DNA of 64,000 nucleotides from Callorhinus ursinus (GCF_003265705.1 NW_020312904.1:2793936-2857935); one strand, 5' to 3'. Counted from the first letter of the stretch, positions 11,435 through 24,470 are shown. The notes: generated from the letters alone by a model not told the origin. Made by a program: numbers and translations.

Positions 11435-13111
11435 GCCTCTGCTTTCTTTTTAAAGAGCTTTACTGAGAATCAACTCACATGCCACACAACACAACCACTT
11501 AAATTGGTTTATAGTCTATTTGCTAAATTGTGCAACCGCCAGCACATCGAAGTTTAGGATGTTTTCCTCCATGTGCCCATTAAAAGTCAATGCCCATGAC
11601 CCCCAATCTGTCCCCAAGACACAAGCGACCACTAATCTACGTTCTGTCTCTATACATTTGCCTGTTCCAGATATTTCGTACCAGTGGAATCCTGCATGTG
11701 GACGCTGTCCAGCATGGCTCACGTCGTGTGCGGTCCTCAGGCTCACCCAGGTGATATAGCTTGTCAGCGCCTCGCTCTCTTCTCTTGCCCCATGACGTCA
11801 CACCATCTGGGTGTACCACCCTTCACTACCGTGTGCATCAGCTGATGAACATCTGGGTTGGCTCTAATGAACGACGCTCCCACAAACGCTCACACAGTAA
11901 CTCTGTGTCCAACTCTCATGAAATGCCAGATTGTCTGCCGGGGTGGCTACACCAGTCTCACATTCCCCTCAAAAACACAAGAGACTTCGAATTCCTCCGC
12001 ACCCTTGCTAACATTTGCTACTGTTCCCCTTTTTGATTCTAGCTACCGTGGTGAGTATGAAATGGTGAAACTCACTGTGGTTTCTTCGTGTGCTTACTGG
12101 CCATTTATACATCTTCTCTGGAGAAATATCTGTCCAAACACGTTGCTCATGTTTTAATTAGCTTGTCTTCTTACTGAGTTAGAAGAGCTCCTTATGTTAT
12201 TATGGATTTAAGTCTCTTACCAGATATACGATTTGCTAACATTTTCTCCCATTCTGAAGATGTCTTTTCACTTCCTTTGAGACTATTGCTTATAGCACAA
12301 AAGTTTTAATTTTGATGTCATCCAAATTACCTACATTCCTCTTTTGTCACCTTCACCTTTGGTGTCGTACCTAAGAAGCCATGGCCCAGCCCAAGGTCAT
12401 GAAGATCTACTCCAATGTCTTCTCATAGTGTTAGCTCTTCCATTGAGGTCTATGATTCATTTTATTTTTGTGTATGGAGAGACACAGGGATGTTACTTTT
12501 TTTTTTTTGCAAGTTGAGACTTAGTTGTCCCAGCATCATTTGTTCAAAAACACCATTTTCCCAATTTGTCTTGACATCCTTGTCCAAAATCAACTGACAA
12601 GAAACATGAAGATTTATTTCTAGACTCCCAATTCTTTTCCATTAATCTACATGTCTATCCATATGCCAGGATGACATTTGCTTGGTTGTTGTAGTTTTGT
12701 AGTAAGTTCTGATATCAGTAAGTTTGAGTCCTACAACTTGGTCCTTGTTCAAGATTGTTTTGACTATTCTGGGTCCCTTAAATTTCCGTATGACTTTAAA
12801 GATAAACTTGTCATTCTATGCTATAAAGTCACTAAGGCTTTAACAGGGTTGCAATGAATCTTTACATCAATTTGGGGAGGGCCACCATCTTAACACTATA
12901 AAGTGTTCCAATCCACGAACATGGGATGTTTGCCCATTTACTGAAATCTTTAGTATCTTTCAACAATGTTTTACAGTTTTCAAAATATAAATCTTATACC
13001 TTTTCGCTAAATTAACACCTAATTCTATTCAATTTGATGTTAATGTAAATGAAATTGTTTTCATATTTTCATTTTTGGATTTTACATTGCAAGTGTATAG
13101 GCATATAACTG

Positions 13112-13300
13112 ATTTTTTTTAAGATTTTATTTATTGGGGCGTGGGGGGCACGAGCAGGGGAGAGGAGCAGAGGGAGAGGGAGAAGCAGACTCTGCACTGA
13201 GGGCAGAGCCAAAGCGGGCTCAAACCCAGGACCCTGAGATCATGACCTCAGCCGAAATCAAGAGTCAGACAGTTAACCAACTGAGCCACCCAGGCGCCCC
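13112..13300 (-). mobile_element. CAN-SINE nested in old L1
   Basis: Antisense copy ending ACTGAGCCACCCAGGCGCCCC. Flanked by tataactg at 13104-13111 and 13301-13308. The L1 frame resumes directly after it. Confidence 0.93.
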
Positions 13301-14149
13301 TATAACTGCTTTTTGTATCTCGGTCTTGTATCCTATAACCTTGCTGAACTCATTTATCAGCTTTCATAGTTTTTTAGTGGGTTCCTTTGGATTTCCTATA
13401 CACAAGATCCTTCATCTGCAAAGAGAGACAGCTTTTACCTCTTCATTTCCATCCTGGATGCCTCTTGCTCCAATGTCTTGCTTACCTGCACTGGCTAGAG
13501 CCAGTACAGTGCTGAAGAGAAGTGGAGAGTGCAGATACCCTTGTCCTGCCCCTGATCATAAGGGGAGAGCTTTCAGTCTTTCCCAATGACTATGGTGTTA
13601 ATTGTGGGTTTTTCATGGATGCTCTTTACCAGGAAATTTTTCTACTCCTAATTTGTTGAGTGTTTTTATCATGAAAAGGTGCAATATTTTGTCAAATGCT
13701 TTTTCTGTCTCAGCTGAGGTGATCATGTGGGTTTTGTCCCTTACTCTGTTAACAGGTGTATTGCACAGATTGATTTTTATATGTTGGACCAACCTTGCAT
13801 TCCTGGGATAAATCCCATTTGTCATGATGCATAATCCTTTTACTATATTGGTACATTCTGTTTGTCAATGTTTTATTGAGGATTGTTACATCCATCTCTA
13901 TAAGGGATATTGGTCTGCGGTTTTCTTTCCTTGTGATGCCTTTGTCTCATTCTGGTAACAGGAAAATATGAGCCTCATGGGATGAACTGAAAAGTGTTCC
14001 TTCTCTTCTATTTTTGGAAGTTTGTGAAAGGGTGGTATTAATTCTTTATTAAATATTTGGTGGAATTCACCACTGAAGTCATCTGGTCTTAGACTTCTCT
14101 TTGTAGGAGTTTTTTAAATTAGTAATTCAGCCTCATATATATTGCTTTT

Positions 14150-14530
14150 ATATACTAATACTAATAAACATGGTCACACACACATTGAGGCAGAGAGAGA
14201 GACAGACTTATTTTAAGGAATAGGCTCACATAATTACGGGGACTGGCAAGTCTGACATTTGCAGGATAGACCAGTGGGCTAGAAATTCAGACACATTCTG
14301 TGCCTTAAGAAGAATTTCTTCTTCTTCAGGAAATTTCAGTCTTTGCTCTTAGCCCTTCGACTGATTGGATGAGGCCAACCCACATCAAGCAAGGTAATTT
14401 GCTTTATTCAAAGACTACTGATGTAAATGTTAATCACACCTAAAGTATGCCATCACAGCAGTGTCTATACTGGTGTTTAACCAAACAAATGGGCACCACT
14501 GCCTCGTCAAGTTGGTACAAAATTACTGTC
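14150..14530. repeat. Interspersed repeat inserted in the L1, class unsure
   Basis: Blocks such as 'ttattttaaggaataggctcac', 'actggcaagtctgacatttgc', 'ccttcgactgattggatgagg' and 'tgtttaaccaaacaaatgggc' are familiar from a dispersed mammalian repeat. I cannot name the family with confidence. L1 sequence lies on both sides, so it is an insertion. Confidence 0.6.
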
Positions 14531-15542
14531 ATAGTCAGTTTGGGTAATTTGAGTCTTTCTAGGGATATCTGCATTACTGATTTAGAGAGCTATTCATAGT
14601 GTTCCCTTAATGCTGTTTATTTCTAAATCTACTCACTCATGATTTTAGTGATGTGAGTCTTCTCTTCTTCTAGGTTAATCTAGCCTACAGTTTGTCTACT
14701 TTGTTGATATTTCTGAAGAACCGGCTTTGGTTCTGTTGGTTTTCCCTATTGTTTTTCCATTCTCTATTTCATTTATTTCTATTATAGTCTTTATTTCCTT
14801 CCTTCTGTTTGTTTTGGCTTCAGTATGCTCTTCCTTTTGTAGTTTCAAAAAACTGAAGAGTTAAGTTAATGATTTGATGTTCTTTCTACACAGTCATTGA
14901 AGACTACAGATTCTCTTGGAGCCCGACATACATGTATCCCCTAAGTTTTGGTATGTTGTGTTTTCTTTTCCATTCATCTCAAAGTTACTTCTTAATTTTC
15001 CTTATGATTTCTTCTCTGACTCACTGCTTATCTCTACACATTTGTCAATTTCTTCACATTTCCTGCTATAACTGATACCTAACTAAATGTCCTTGAGATC
15101 AGAGAGCACTCTTTGTACGACCCGCATCCTTTCAAATGTACTGAGGCTCACTTTATGGCCCGGCACGTGGTCTGGAGACTGTTCCACATGCACTTGGGAA
15201 GGGTGTGTGTCTCGCTGCTGCTGGGTGCAGTGTTCCGGAGACGAGTTAGCTCAGCTGCCGTTCGGTCTGCTAGTCTTCTTTCTAGTTGCTTGCTGACCTT
15301 CTGTCCAGTTTCTCACCCATCATTGAAAGTCGCATGTCACTACTTAATAAAAAAAATTTCAAAAAATGTTTTATGACTTCAGAAAATGCTTAGATATTTA
15401 AAAAAAAAAAGCAATATTAAAATGTGCTTGCATAACATAATTGCTACCATGTAAAAAAAAGTACATTGACACGAAGGCCAGAGGAAAATAACAAAATGTG
15501 CCAGTGACACAGCTTCTGGGCCATGGACCCACGCTGTCACGG

Positions 15543-15581
15543 AGTTTTCTAACTTTTTTTTTTTTTAGTTTTCTAACTTTT
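15543..15581 (-). repeat. Poly(T) tract bounded by a 15-bp duplication
   Basis: agttttctaactttt occurs at 15543-15557 and again at 15567-15581, separated only by T's. This looks like a target-site duplication around an insert consisting of poly(A) alone. A simple 24-bp tandem duplication is the alternative. Confidence 0.6.
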
Positions 15582-15599
15582 AACAAGAAGGCCATTACT

Positions 15600-16730
15600 T
15601 GGATTATCAACATGTTTGTAAATAGAAAATATGACTCCATATGAGTCACAGGCTCTGCAAGGACATGGCACCTCACTGTCACTGCCAGGGCCGCAAAACC
15701 AGCAGCCCTCCCAGCTCTGGCTCTAGCGCCCCGATTCCCAGGGCCCTCTGCCCGCCTCGGTCCCCACATGGAACTAGAACATCCACAGGAAAGTCCCTGG
15801 GAACAACGAAGCCATGACGAACACGCACGGAAGCCATGCAGAAGATGCACCCAGCAGCCACTCGGGTTCACGTGACCCGTGGAGAAAACAAAGCGCAATG
15901 AGACAAGACTTCAGTGCAAACAAGGGAAGTGAGGGCGACAACTTCTGAAATGAATTCATCATTGGCAGCAGCTCTTCTTTCCCTGCTGTGACCGAGCCCA
16001 ATTTATACTCCGAAAGGGGAAACAGGCGAAAGAATGACCACATCCACTCCCCTTCGGTGAACTGCAAATCCCCCGTATGATTTCCCCCACGCGGCCTGGT
16101 TGTGGGAACTGACTTCCTGCGCTAATCGGGCACTAATTACAGCCCCACAAACCCTGGTCTGCACCAAGTGCGTGCTGACCATCTTCTCTGGGCAAAACTA
16201 ACATACTGAAAAACAACCTGTGCTTTTGAGATTCTGACTTACATACAGGAACATGAAAACACATATTCTTAATTTTCTTAAGTCAGTACATTGTTTATTC
16301 CAGTTCCTTTCCATATTCGCTGTCAAAAGTGATTTCCTTTAAGAGAAAATGACACACAGAATCAAGTTGTTTGGAGCTTAACACATGCTGATAATGAGAA
16401 CCAATGGACAAACACCCCTCGCCATCCCAACCATTCATCCCACAGGCCCAACCCACACACAGTCAGCCTGAGGTGTCCGTCCAAAGTGCCCCACCAGAAC
16501 TGTTTCTAAATTTAATAGCACAGATGATGGGGGCTGGGGGATGCTGCTCTGTTTTTCACCCTGCTGAAAATATTTAAAACTAAAATATAATTCTCTGCTT
16601 AAATTGTGCAATGCAAGGTGAGGGAATAGTTCTTAATTCTAAATCAAATTTAACACTGTTAAAAGGAATATGACAGTTGCCGCTTGAAAAATACAGTCTT
16701 TACTTTAAAATTACACCATGCCTGGAGGGA
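15600..16730. other. Intron, no supported gene
   Basis: No exon with splice borders was found. 15940-16140 includes AT-rich motifs (ATGAATTCATCATTGG, CACTAATTACAGCC) that could be regulatory. Confidence 0.45.
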
Positions 16731-16734
16731 AAAA

Positions 16735-16965
16735 CCCTAAAAAAAAAAAATCCAACAACAGTAGAAGGGTTTCATGAATTATGCTATATTATCTCAATGG
16801 AATATTATGTGCAAGAGGTAGAAATGATCTTTACAAAGATTTCTTAATGATATAGGGGAAAGCTTGTTATAAGGTTAAATGGGAAAAGAGCACAAAACAG
16901 AATTTTATACATAATATGCCCTCGACTAAGTAATTACAACGCACAAAGAAAAGCAGAGGAACTAT
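16735..16965 (+). mobile_element. Old L1 3' fragment, sense
   Basis: 'agggtttcatgaattatgc', 'aatggaatattatgtgcaag' and 'aatttcttaatgata'-like blocks, followed by 'aacagaattttatacataat', match the sequence around the end of L1 ORF2. It is diverged and short. Confidence 0.55.
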
Positions 16966-16969
16966 ACCC

Positions 16970-17820
16970 AAACAGCTGGTACCCTGGACAGGCCGACGTG
17001 GGCCTGGCCCCACCCTGCACCTGCCTGCCGGGACACACACAGGACAGGAACCAGAGTGATTAGTAATGAGCAACTGACAGGGACCTGACACAGAGAACAG
17101 GTGGAAAAACGCAGCTCAGGCTCAAGGCTAGATGAGCCCTCCCTCCCCACATGCAGATCTAGATGCTGGGACCCACATGCGGACCTGAGCCTAGGAAGGA
17201 AGAACCCGGGGCCAAGTTGGCTTCCCAGCCAGCAGCCCAGAGAAGAGGCCCAGGCACTTCGAGGCCTGGCCGTGGGCAGCAGGAGGCCCGAGGAGGGCTC
17301 ACCACGGGAAGGCACGGTAATAGCTAACACCATGACTCCACCCTGAGGCACAGAAATGGGGCCCGGGCAGATGCGAGACTCCCCCCAACCAAGCAGCCAC
17401 CCCTCAGGTGGGAAGGGTGAGTGCAGGGATGGAGATCCAGGAGCTCCTTCCCCAGCCCTCCCTGCATGGCTGCAAAGAGACATAAACCCAGGTTCCCCTC
17501 GTCAACGGTGGGGCTGTCAAAGTCAAGGACTCTGGCTCTCCGCCACGCTGCCTCAGCTTCCCAGGTTCGCTATACTGAGCAGGTACTTCTACTCACACAC
17601 TGAAAAGCATGTTTTCTAACTGCACAACACACACAAAAACCCCGCAGGGATCTGGCTCAATACGGGGCCTGCTGAGCTTCCAGTCCGTGCCAAGCACATG
17701 CACATGTGAGACACCATCCCTGCTTCAAGGAGCTGAAATCAGCGGGGCTACAAGGAGAGGAGAAGGGAAACAACACGGCGACCCAGTGACGAGGTGAACC
17801 CGAGTCACGGGACTCAAAGG
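16970..17820. other. GC-rich unique intron
   Basis: An open minus-strand frame of about 170 codons (16962-17483) lacks recognisable domains and splice support. I regard it as chance in GC-rich sequence. Confidence 0.5.
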
Positions 17821-17859
17821 TCAGAAGGGACACCTGTAACTTCCACCTCATTTGAAAAA

Positions 17860-18470
17860 TACAAAGCGGTAGCAAGAGTTGGCAAGGGTGGGGGCCCACG
17901 GGAACCCTCCCACACTGCTGGCGGGAATGTCGAACGGCGGCTACCGTGTGACCGCTGGGCCCACAGACGCCCAGAGAGATGAAAGCACGTGCTACACCTC
18001 ACACACGGGGTCACTGCTGCAGCATTCATAATACCCAAAAAGTAGAAAGAACCCAAATATCCATCAGGGGCTATGTGGATGAATAAAACGCGCTGTATCC
18101 ATGTAACCAGAGGTTATCTGACCACAAGAAGGACTCAAGTGCCGACACCTGCTACCTGTACGGACCTTGAACATGCGAAGAGAGAGAAGCCACTCTCGGA
18201 GGACCCCCCCCCCCCCGGCGTATGACTGCATTTACATGAAACGTCCAAGAGAGACAAGCCACGGAGACGGAGAGCAGGTGAGCGCTGGTGCAGGGCTGGT
18301 GGGCGGGGCGGGGCGGAGGGACCACTGTTGGTACAGGATTTCCTTTCAGGACGGTTAAAAGATCCTGAAATCGTGCTCATGGTTGCACTGTGTGAATACC
18401 TTAAATACCACTGAATCTTCCACTCACAGTGGGTGAATTTTATGGTATGTAAACTATATCTCAATAGAGC
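17860..18470 (+). mobile_element. Old L1 ORF2/3' UTR, sense
   Basis: Landmarks include 'cccacactgctggcgggaatg', 'aaatatccatcaggggc', 'ttccactcacagtgggtga' and 'actatatctcaatagagct'. A C-run of 12 lies within it at about 18206-18217. It is a strongly diverged copy. Confidence 0.75.
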
Positions 18471-18639
18471 TATGTTTTAGGTAATAACAGTAACAACCCG
18501 CTGGGGGTCAGGGAGCAGAAGAGAAATCAGGGAGGAGCGCGGACGACCCAGAAGCTGGGCGGATGGCACAGGGAGCTTCTTCGAGCCATCATTCTGCTAG
18601 CTGCATACACGAAAACCTTCCAGAATGAAAAGTCCTCTA

Positions 18640-19180
18640 AAGTAAAGCCGGGATGGAAGTGGGGGTGCAAGGGGCGGAGGGGGTCAAAGGCAAAGACTTC
18701 CAGCGCTGAAGTAACTAAGTCACGGGGTCAGGATGTGCAGCGTGGTGACTGCAGTGAATAACACAGTGTCCCGTGTCTGAAAGTTGCTCTGAGAATAAAT
18801 CTTAAAAGCTCTCATCCCAAGAAAAAAAAAATTCTGTGACTGTCTATGGTGACAGGTGTTAAGTAGACCCACAGTGGGGACCCCTTCACAGGGGATAAAA
18901 ATGCCAAATTCGGGGGGGGGACTCTGGGGGGCTCAGTCGGTGAAGCGTCTGCCTTTGGCTCAGATCATGGCCCCAGGGTCCTAGGATCGAGTCCCAAGTC
19001 AGGCTCCCTGCTCCGCCGGGAGTCTGCTCCTACCTCTGCCTGCCGGTCTCCCTGCTTGTGCTCACTCTTTCTTTCAAATAAATAAAAACTTTTTTTAAAA
19101 ATGCCAAATTGTCGTGCTGTATACTGAAACTAAGAGAGTACTAGATGCCAACTCTACCTCAATAAAGTAACTAACCAACT
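18640..19180 (+). mobile_element. L1 3' UTR (sense) split by a CAN-SINE
   Basis: It is the reverse complement of the sequence type at 25.14-25.47 kb, with 'gtgactgcagtgaataacac', 'aaagttgctctgagaataaa', 'tggtgacaggtgttaag' and 'gtgctgtatactgaaactaa'. It ends with 'ctacctcaataaag', a typical 3' end. The SINE at 18911-19096 sits in the middle. Confidence 0.7.
18911..19096 (+). mobile_element. CAN-SINE
   Basis: Degraded head (GACTCTGGGGGGCTCAGTCGG), GGATCGAGTCCC block, CT-rich body and AAATAAATAAAAACT tail. Flanked by aaaaatgccaaatt at 18897-18910 and 19097-19110. Confidence 0.93.
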
Positions 19181-19189
19181 AACTAAAGA

Positions 19190-20840
19190 TGTGAGATGCC
19201 AGGGGCGCTCTCTGTCCAACGCCCCCCCGGGAAGGGGTTCACAGTCGGCATCCCTGTGGGAGGGGCGGGCAACGGGTGGCAAGAGGGAACTGCCGCTGCT
19301 CTGCAGCCCGTTTCTGGCCGGTTACCCATAACACCCACACTGTCAAGCCCCTGGGTCATTTCCAGGCTGCATCTCAGTGGCACTGGACTTGGCTGACCGC
19401 TCCCTCCCTGAAAGTGTCCCCTCCCTTGATTTTGGGGACGCCTCACCCCAGGCCCTCTTCCCTGATCCCACAACTGCCCATCGCTCCCGCTGGGCATGCA
19501 CATCTGGTCCTGCCCCCTCCACTCCAGGAGGAGGACGGCGAGAGTCTCTCTCTGCCTCATGCCGGCAGCTGGCAGGGGGGCAGGGGCCAACGAGGCAAAG
19601 CCAGGAAGGCTCCTGAACGTGGGCACACTCAGCCGACATGCCCCTTTGACCTCTGGCCCTGTGCCCTGCACCAATTCCCTCTTCCTGTACCCAGAATGTG
19701 GACCCTACGGAGGTACCCAGAGCGACCTTTTCATGCGGGAGAAAGCCATAGGCCAAGACAAAGAAGGGACACAGCACAACAATCACAACATCAATAGCGC
19801 ACTCCCCGGACACTCAGCACCTGCACACATGGCTCGAAGCTCTTCACATAGTAACTCCCGCGGGCCACACAGCAACCAAGGCGTTGGTGCCATGCCCTCC
19901 TGATTCCCACGTCGACAAAGGCCATGCACAGCTGGTAAGGGGCAGGGCCTGGGTCTGAACCCCGGCAGCCAGGCTCCAGCACTGAACCGTTACCACGGGG
20001 CCCTTGATGACTCACCCCCAGCAGCAGCATAGGCGTGCACTGCTGACATCCAGAAGCCAACGTAGGAGAGAGCCATAAACCTCCACTGTCAGGTCCCCGT
20101 AGACCCCCAACACACTGGTGACCACAGGACTCTGGATAAGCACATCCAGACCCACGCCTCTCAGCTGCCACCCCCAGGGCAACAATTCTCATCGCAACCC
20201 CCAGTGCAAACCTCTCCCCCAGCTCCAGGTCACCGTGTCTGAACTCAGAATGGTCATCTCACCTCCCAAACCAGCTGCCTGTCCAGGACAATGGCACCAC
20301 ATCCACCTTGGACCCTAGGAACGTGCCAGACTTCTCCTTCTCCTCACCACTCCCCCGCTCCCATTAGCCTCCTTCCCCTCTACGTCAACCCCTTCACCAC
20401 CTCACGGACCAGGACTTTCTCTCCAGCGCCAGGCCCTGCCTTCACCTGCCTCTGGGCCTGCTCCCATCAGCCCACGATGTCTCTCTGTGCACAAGGTCCC
20501 TGTCTTTGCTGGGACAGCGTGGGTCCTCTCTCAACCTTATTCTTGACTTGCCTTCCTCAGGGGCCTGAAATAAGTCCGAAGTAGTAGCTACCTTGCTGCT
20601 TCCTCTAACTTCCAAAAGGTAAAATTCAAGAAACTGTCACATGCCTGTTTCGAGAGGAAGGTGACATATCTACCAGGTGTGCTGGCTAGACAGTCCTGCA
20701 CACTCTGCCTACCCTCTGGGTCAAGGATGCAATCTGCATGATCAGGCACCAAGGCGTGGCTCGGATCTAGAACGGGCACATTCACACGTCAGCAAACCTA
20801 GCGTTTATGCACCTAAAGCTTCTTATCCCTAAGGCTTCAG
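19190..20840. other. GC-rich intron, possible L2
   Basis: Several overlapping open frames at 19.2-20.2 kb have no homology I recognise and no splice borders. 20290-20580 has pyrimidine-rich blocks resembling a diverged L2, not secure. Confidence 0.4.
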
Positions 20841-20845
20841 CCCCT

Positions 20846-20943
20846 TAAATTCCCAAACCTTCCCGGCATCAGGCACTCTTCCACAACGGATTCATAAATT
20901 CCCAAACCTTCCCGGCATTGGGCACTCTTCCATGGTGGAATTT
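20846..20943. repeat. 49-bp tandem duplication
   Basis: Two copies, the second starting at 20895, share taaattcccaaaccttcccg and ggcactcttcca with few differences. No gene association. Confidence 0.9.
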
Positions 20944-20949
20944 TCTGAG

Positions 20950-22640
20950 CATATTATCCACTCCTGTTACAGAAGTCCACTCATGGGGACTCCCCAGGTT
21001 GCAGTGCACCCTAAATGACTGTATTTACCAGGCTCCACATCTGGACGGGCTCTGCACACTGCCACCCTTACCTCTGAGATCACAGGAAGTCTCCTGACCT
21101 CCTCCCCAACCCTTCCTGAGGATGCCAGCCTCCAGAGCCCACCCAAGACTGGGGGCCCATTCAAAGGGCAGTCAAGGATTTGTGCCACATTTACGTAGAG
21201 AAGTGGTGGCTGGCATGCGTTGTGTGCACACACGCACGTGTGTGCCTGTGTTAGCATATGTGCGTGCTAAGCCTGCATCTGGGGACGCTGTGACCTTTGA
21301 AAGTGGGACCAACCGGCCTTTCCCCAGGGGTGTGAGGTGCTCCGCGAGGAGACCTGAGCTGGTGGCACACGACTCGGACCCATCCTAGCGCTGTGCTAAC
21401 AGCCCTGAGAGACCGTCAGGGCCACTGGACCGGCTCCACGCTGTTCCATTTCCAGGCTACTCCTGTTCTCCCCATGTTCCCGGCTTCCCAGTGTTCTCTG
21501 ACCATTTCTTTCTGCCCCTGCAAGTTGCTTCCACCACTCATCATCCTGGGCAGCCTACCAATGAAGACGAACCAACCCTCTGCAAAGGAAGCAGTCAATC
21601 TACTTGATGAGCCAAAGTCCTCTGAAATAGACCCTGTTTGTCAACCCCAGATACGTCAGCCACCATTCACTTCCCATCTCCACCTTTTTCAAGTCACAAA
21701 ACATGGCATTAAGAGGCCGCTATGTGGCAGTACCTGCAAAGTCAGGACTCCTGCTGCTCAGAAGTGGCTGCCCCTGCCTGGGACATCACAGTCGTTGGAG
21801 CCGGATTCCCCTCCTCCCTCGTGAACCAGCAGGAGCACAGCAGGCCTGGAGCCAAGGACCCGCAACAACCCCTCCACAGGCAAAGCCTGGCTCCCCATCA
21901 GGCCCAGCAGCTCTGCCCACCGCAGCCCGAGGGCACCTGGAGGGATCTCACACCAGGAGGGGCTTCTTCTCCCCTCAATTAATGGGGACTATTTCCCAGA
22001 GTTCAGCTTAGAAGAAAGGAAAACCAAAACAACACATGCTTGCCCTGAGGACGGAGTCACGGGCATCTTTTGGGAGGGAGGGCGCACGCGGGCTGACCCC
22101 TGTGCCACTGGGCACCGCGAGCGTCTGAACGGTCATGTGGGAACAGAATGCAGACCCCAAAGTCCTGCAGGACGCTCAGGGATCCAAACCACACAATCCT
22201 ATGACCAGGTTTCACACTCTGAAGGAAAAAACTGTATCTGCAAGATCTTTAATAAGCAAAGCATCTAAGGTTTACCCGCTTAAAAACCCAGCCAAGCAGA
22301 ACACCCTCAGCCCGGTGGCTGGCAGCACGTGCGCCCCGTGCCCATGAGCTTCCGCACAGCGCCCGGGCTTCCCTGCGCCCAGCAGACTTGTCCCAGAGCT
22401 GCCGCGGGGACTCATCCTATGGGGACCGTCCTCCCTCATCACCGGGCCCAGCATCACAGCAGGTCTTCCAGCCCGTCCACTGCACTCCCATGCTCCCTCC
22501 ACACAACGCCCCTGCTCATCCCACAAGGTACAGCTGGAGCGCCACACAGAGTCCTCCGAGCTCTAGCCTGGGTTTGCTTTCCTGCACCCCATACACCTCA
22601 AGATAACACGAATGTCTGTTTTCATTAAACCTCTTTGTTA
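20950..22640. other. Intron, no supported gene
   Basis: Unique sequence with a GT/CA-alternating tract at about 21218-21272. 21390-21560 has weak L2-like pyrimidine blocks. Confidence 0.4.
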
Positions 22641-22649
22641 CTGGTCTAA

Positions 22650-22790
22650 AACCTGTCTTCCTGCTGTAACCACAAGCTCAAGGGGGCAGGAACCACACTC
22701 GCTTTGCTCGCCTGCGTCCCTACCACCCCGCCGAGGGCCAGGAGATGCCCTGTTGACATGGGCTGACTTGAACTGACGCGGTCTCCACAC
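22650..22790 (+). repeat. L2-like 3' tail
   Basis: 'ccacaagctcaagggggcagg', 'aaccacactcgctttgctcg' and 'cctgcgtccctaccacc' follow the L2 3' consensus order (turnover of 'aagctccttgagggcaggga'). Diverged. Confidence 0.45.
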
Positions 22791-22889
22791 ACCCGTGCTC
22801 TGCCCAAGGCCAGCGCCCCGGCGCCCGCCCCATGAAGGTCTTCGTGAATGACACTGCCGCCTAGGAGCTGGCGGGTCGGTCCCCAGGAC

Positions 22890-24470
22890 ACTTCAACAGA
22901 CCTGAGGCTTTCTGAAGTCAGGGGAGGTGGACCAGGACCGACACACGAACACCCCCAAGCATGGATGACAAGAGGTGAAAGAAGTCACGTCCACCAATCA
23001 TACCTGAAGGCCGGGACAGAAAGGTAACACGTGTCCACTTAAAGACACAGCCAACGGCCAGAAATAAATGGTGCGTTTTATACAAATGTCCCCAAACCAC
23101 CCCGTACATCCACTCGGCGGACGTGCAAGTCCTGGTGCGTGTGCGCAAGTGTGTGCAGAGGGGGTGTCACAGGAAGGCAGGGCAGAGCACAAATCCTAGC
23201 TCCTCTGGTTCTTCTCTCTTCGAGACAATGACCACCACAGTCCGTCTCGCTGACGATTCAGGCAAACGCAGTTAAGGATGGCTTGGGTCTTACGGCATGA
23301 GTTGGTGGTAAAGTAGTTAAGACAAACTTACTTACCACATGAATTAAATGGTCTATTTAACATGCAATATCAATTCGCTAATCACATCTCAGCTGAACTT
23401 CTTCTTTCAATTAACAACCCCGAAGTCTACTGACAGGTCCTACTGTTCTAGGATCATTAAGAACATTTTCATTATCTGTCAAGGCGGGAGGAAGAAGCAG
23501 AAAAGCAAGCGCTCTCGGGCGCAGGCTTCTCCCCTACATGAGAGCCGATTAGGGACGGAGCCGTGGTGGTCCTCATTAGTTGCTTAGCAATGAAAGCCCT
23601 CCTATGAAATCAGCAACGCAAACAAAGTGTGAGAGGTTGCAATAAAACGCACTGAACGAGCATGTTCTCATCCTCAGAGGGTAATCTGTCCCGGCCAAAC
23701 CTCCTCCCTCGGATCACAACCATGATGAGAAGCTGAAGCGGCTAAAGACACAATCTCATAAAAACAAACAAATATCAAGTTGGGAAGGTTCACGTGAAGA
23801 CAAATTAAAATCTGTTTTTAATAAAAATGCTACAGGCAAACAGCAAATCCCTCCTCTGGTTATTTATTTTTTATCCATAGATAAATTAAAAAGTAGATCC
23901 CACATTTATATTTTCAGAATTTTCAGCAGTTGACTGCTATAACATAAATGGGGGAAAAAATACACAGCACTCAAAGAGAGACCACACTGCCCAACCTAAA
24001 TCTCCGTTAAACTAATTATTTTGCATGTAATTAACATTCCCATAAAATGAACCGCTACTAGTATCAAAGGCAGAAAGGAGACAACATGCTGCAGAATGCA
24101 ATCAAACAGGGCTCAGGTTTTAGCTTGTCAGCAGAACATTCCACTAACGGGCTACCACCTTGACCCAATCCATTCAAATCCACCCCGTGAAAGCCAGCCA
24201 TCAGAACAAAACCACACTCCTTGTGTATGATTAAAAAGAAGACAGTAAGCATAAACACTGCATCTTAATGTCTTCTTCAGTAGTTAAACACGTGGGTTTA
24301 CAGACTTTTCTTAAAGCTGGCATCAATGAGAAAACTATACTATTTTTAGTTGTCATTACAACATTTAACTTAATGGCACATCTCAACATTGGTGCAATGA
24401 TGCATAGTAACTCGGCAAGGCCACCAAAGTTCACGTTTAATGTCTGCAGGGAAAAAAAATCACGATATGG
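22890..24470. other. Intron upstream of exon donor side, AT-rich, possible CNE
   Basis: 23300-24060 has few recognisable repeats and many AT-rich homeodomain-like cores. It includes the palindromic GTTGCTTAGCAA at 23579-23590. It contains no exon that I can identify. Confidence 0.4.

Larger units (their letters stand above)
11440..15345 (-). mobile_element. Old L1 (L1M-type), antisense, long copy
   Basis: Read on the plus strand, it begins with the antisense 3' UTR ('cactaatctacgttctgtctc'). It then runs back through ORF2, with landmarks 'cagctgatgaacatctgggttgg', 'ccaaggtcatgaagatctactcc', 'agttgtcccagcatcattt', 'ccttgcattcctgggataaa' and 'tcatctggtcttagacttct'. It ends near 'attgaaagtcgcatgtcac'. 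About 3.4 kb of L1 remains, heavily mutated and without a usable frame. A CAN-SINE (13112-13300) and another repeat (about 14150-14530) have inserted into it, so it is older than both. Confidence 0.88.
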
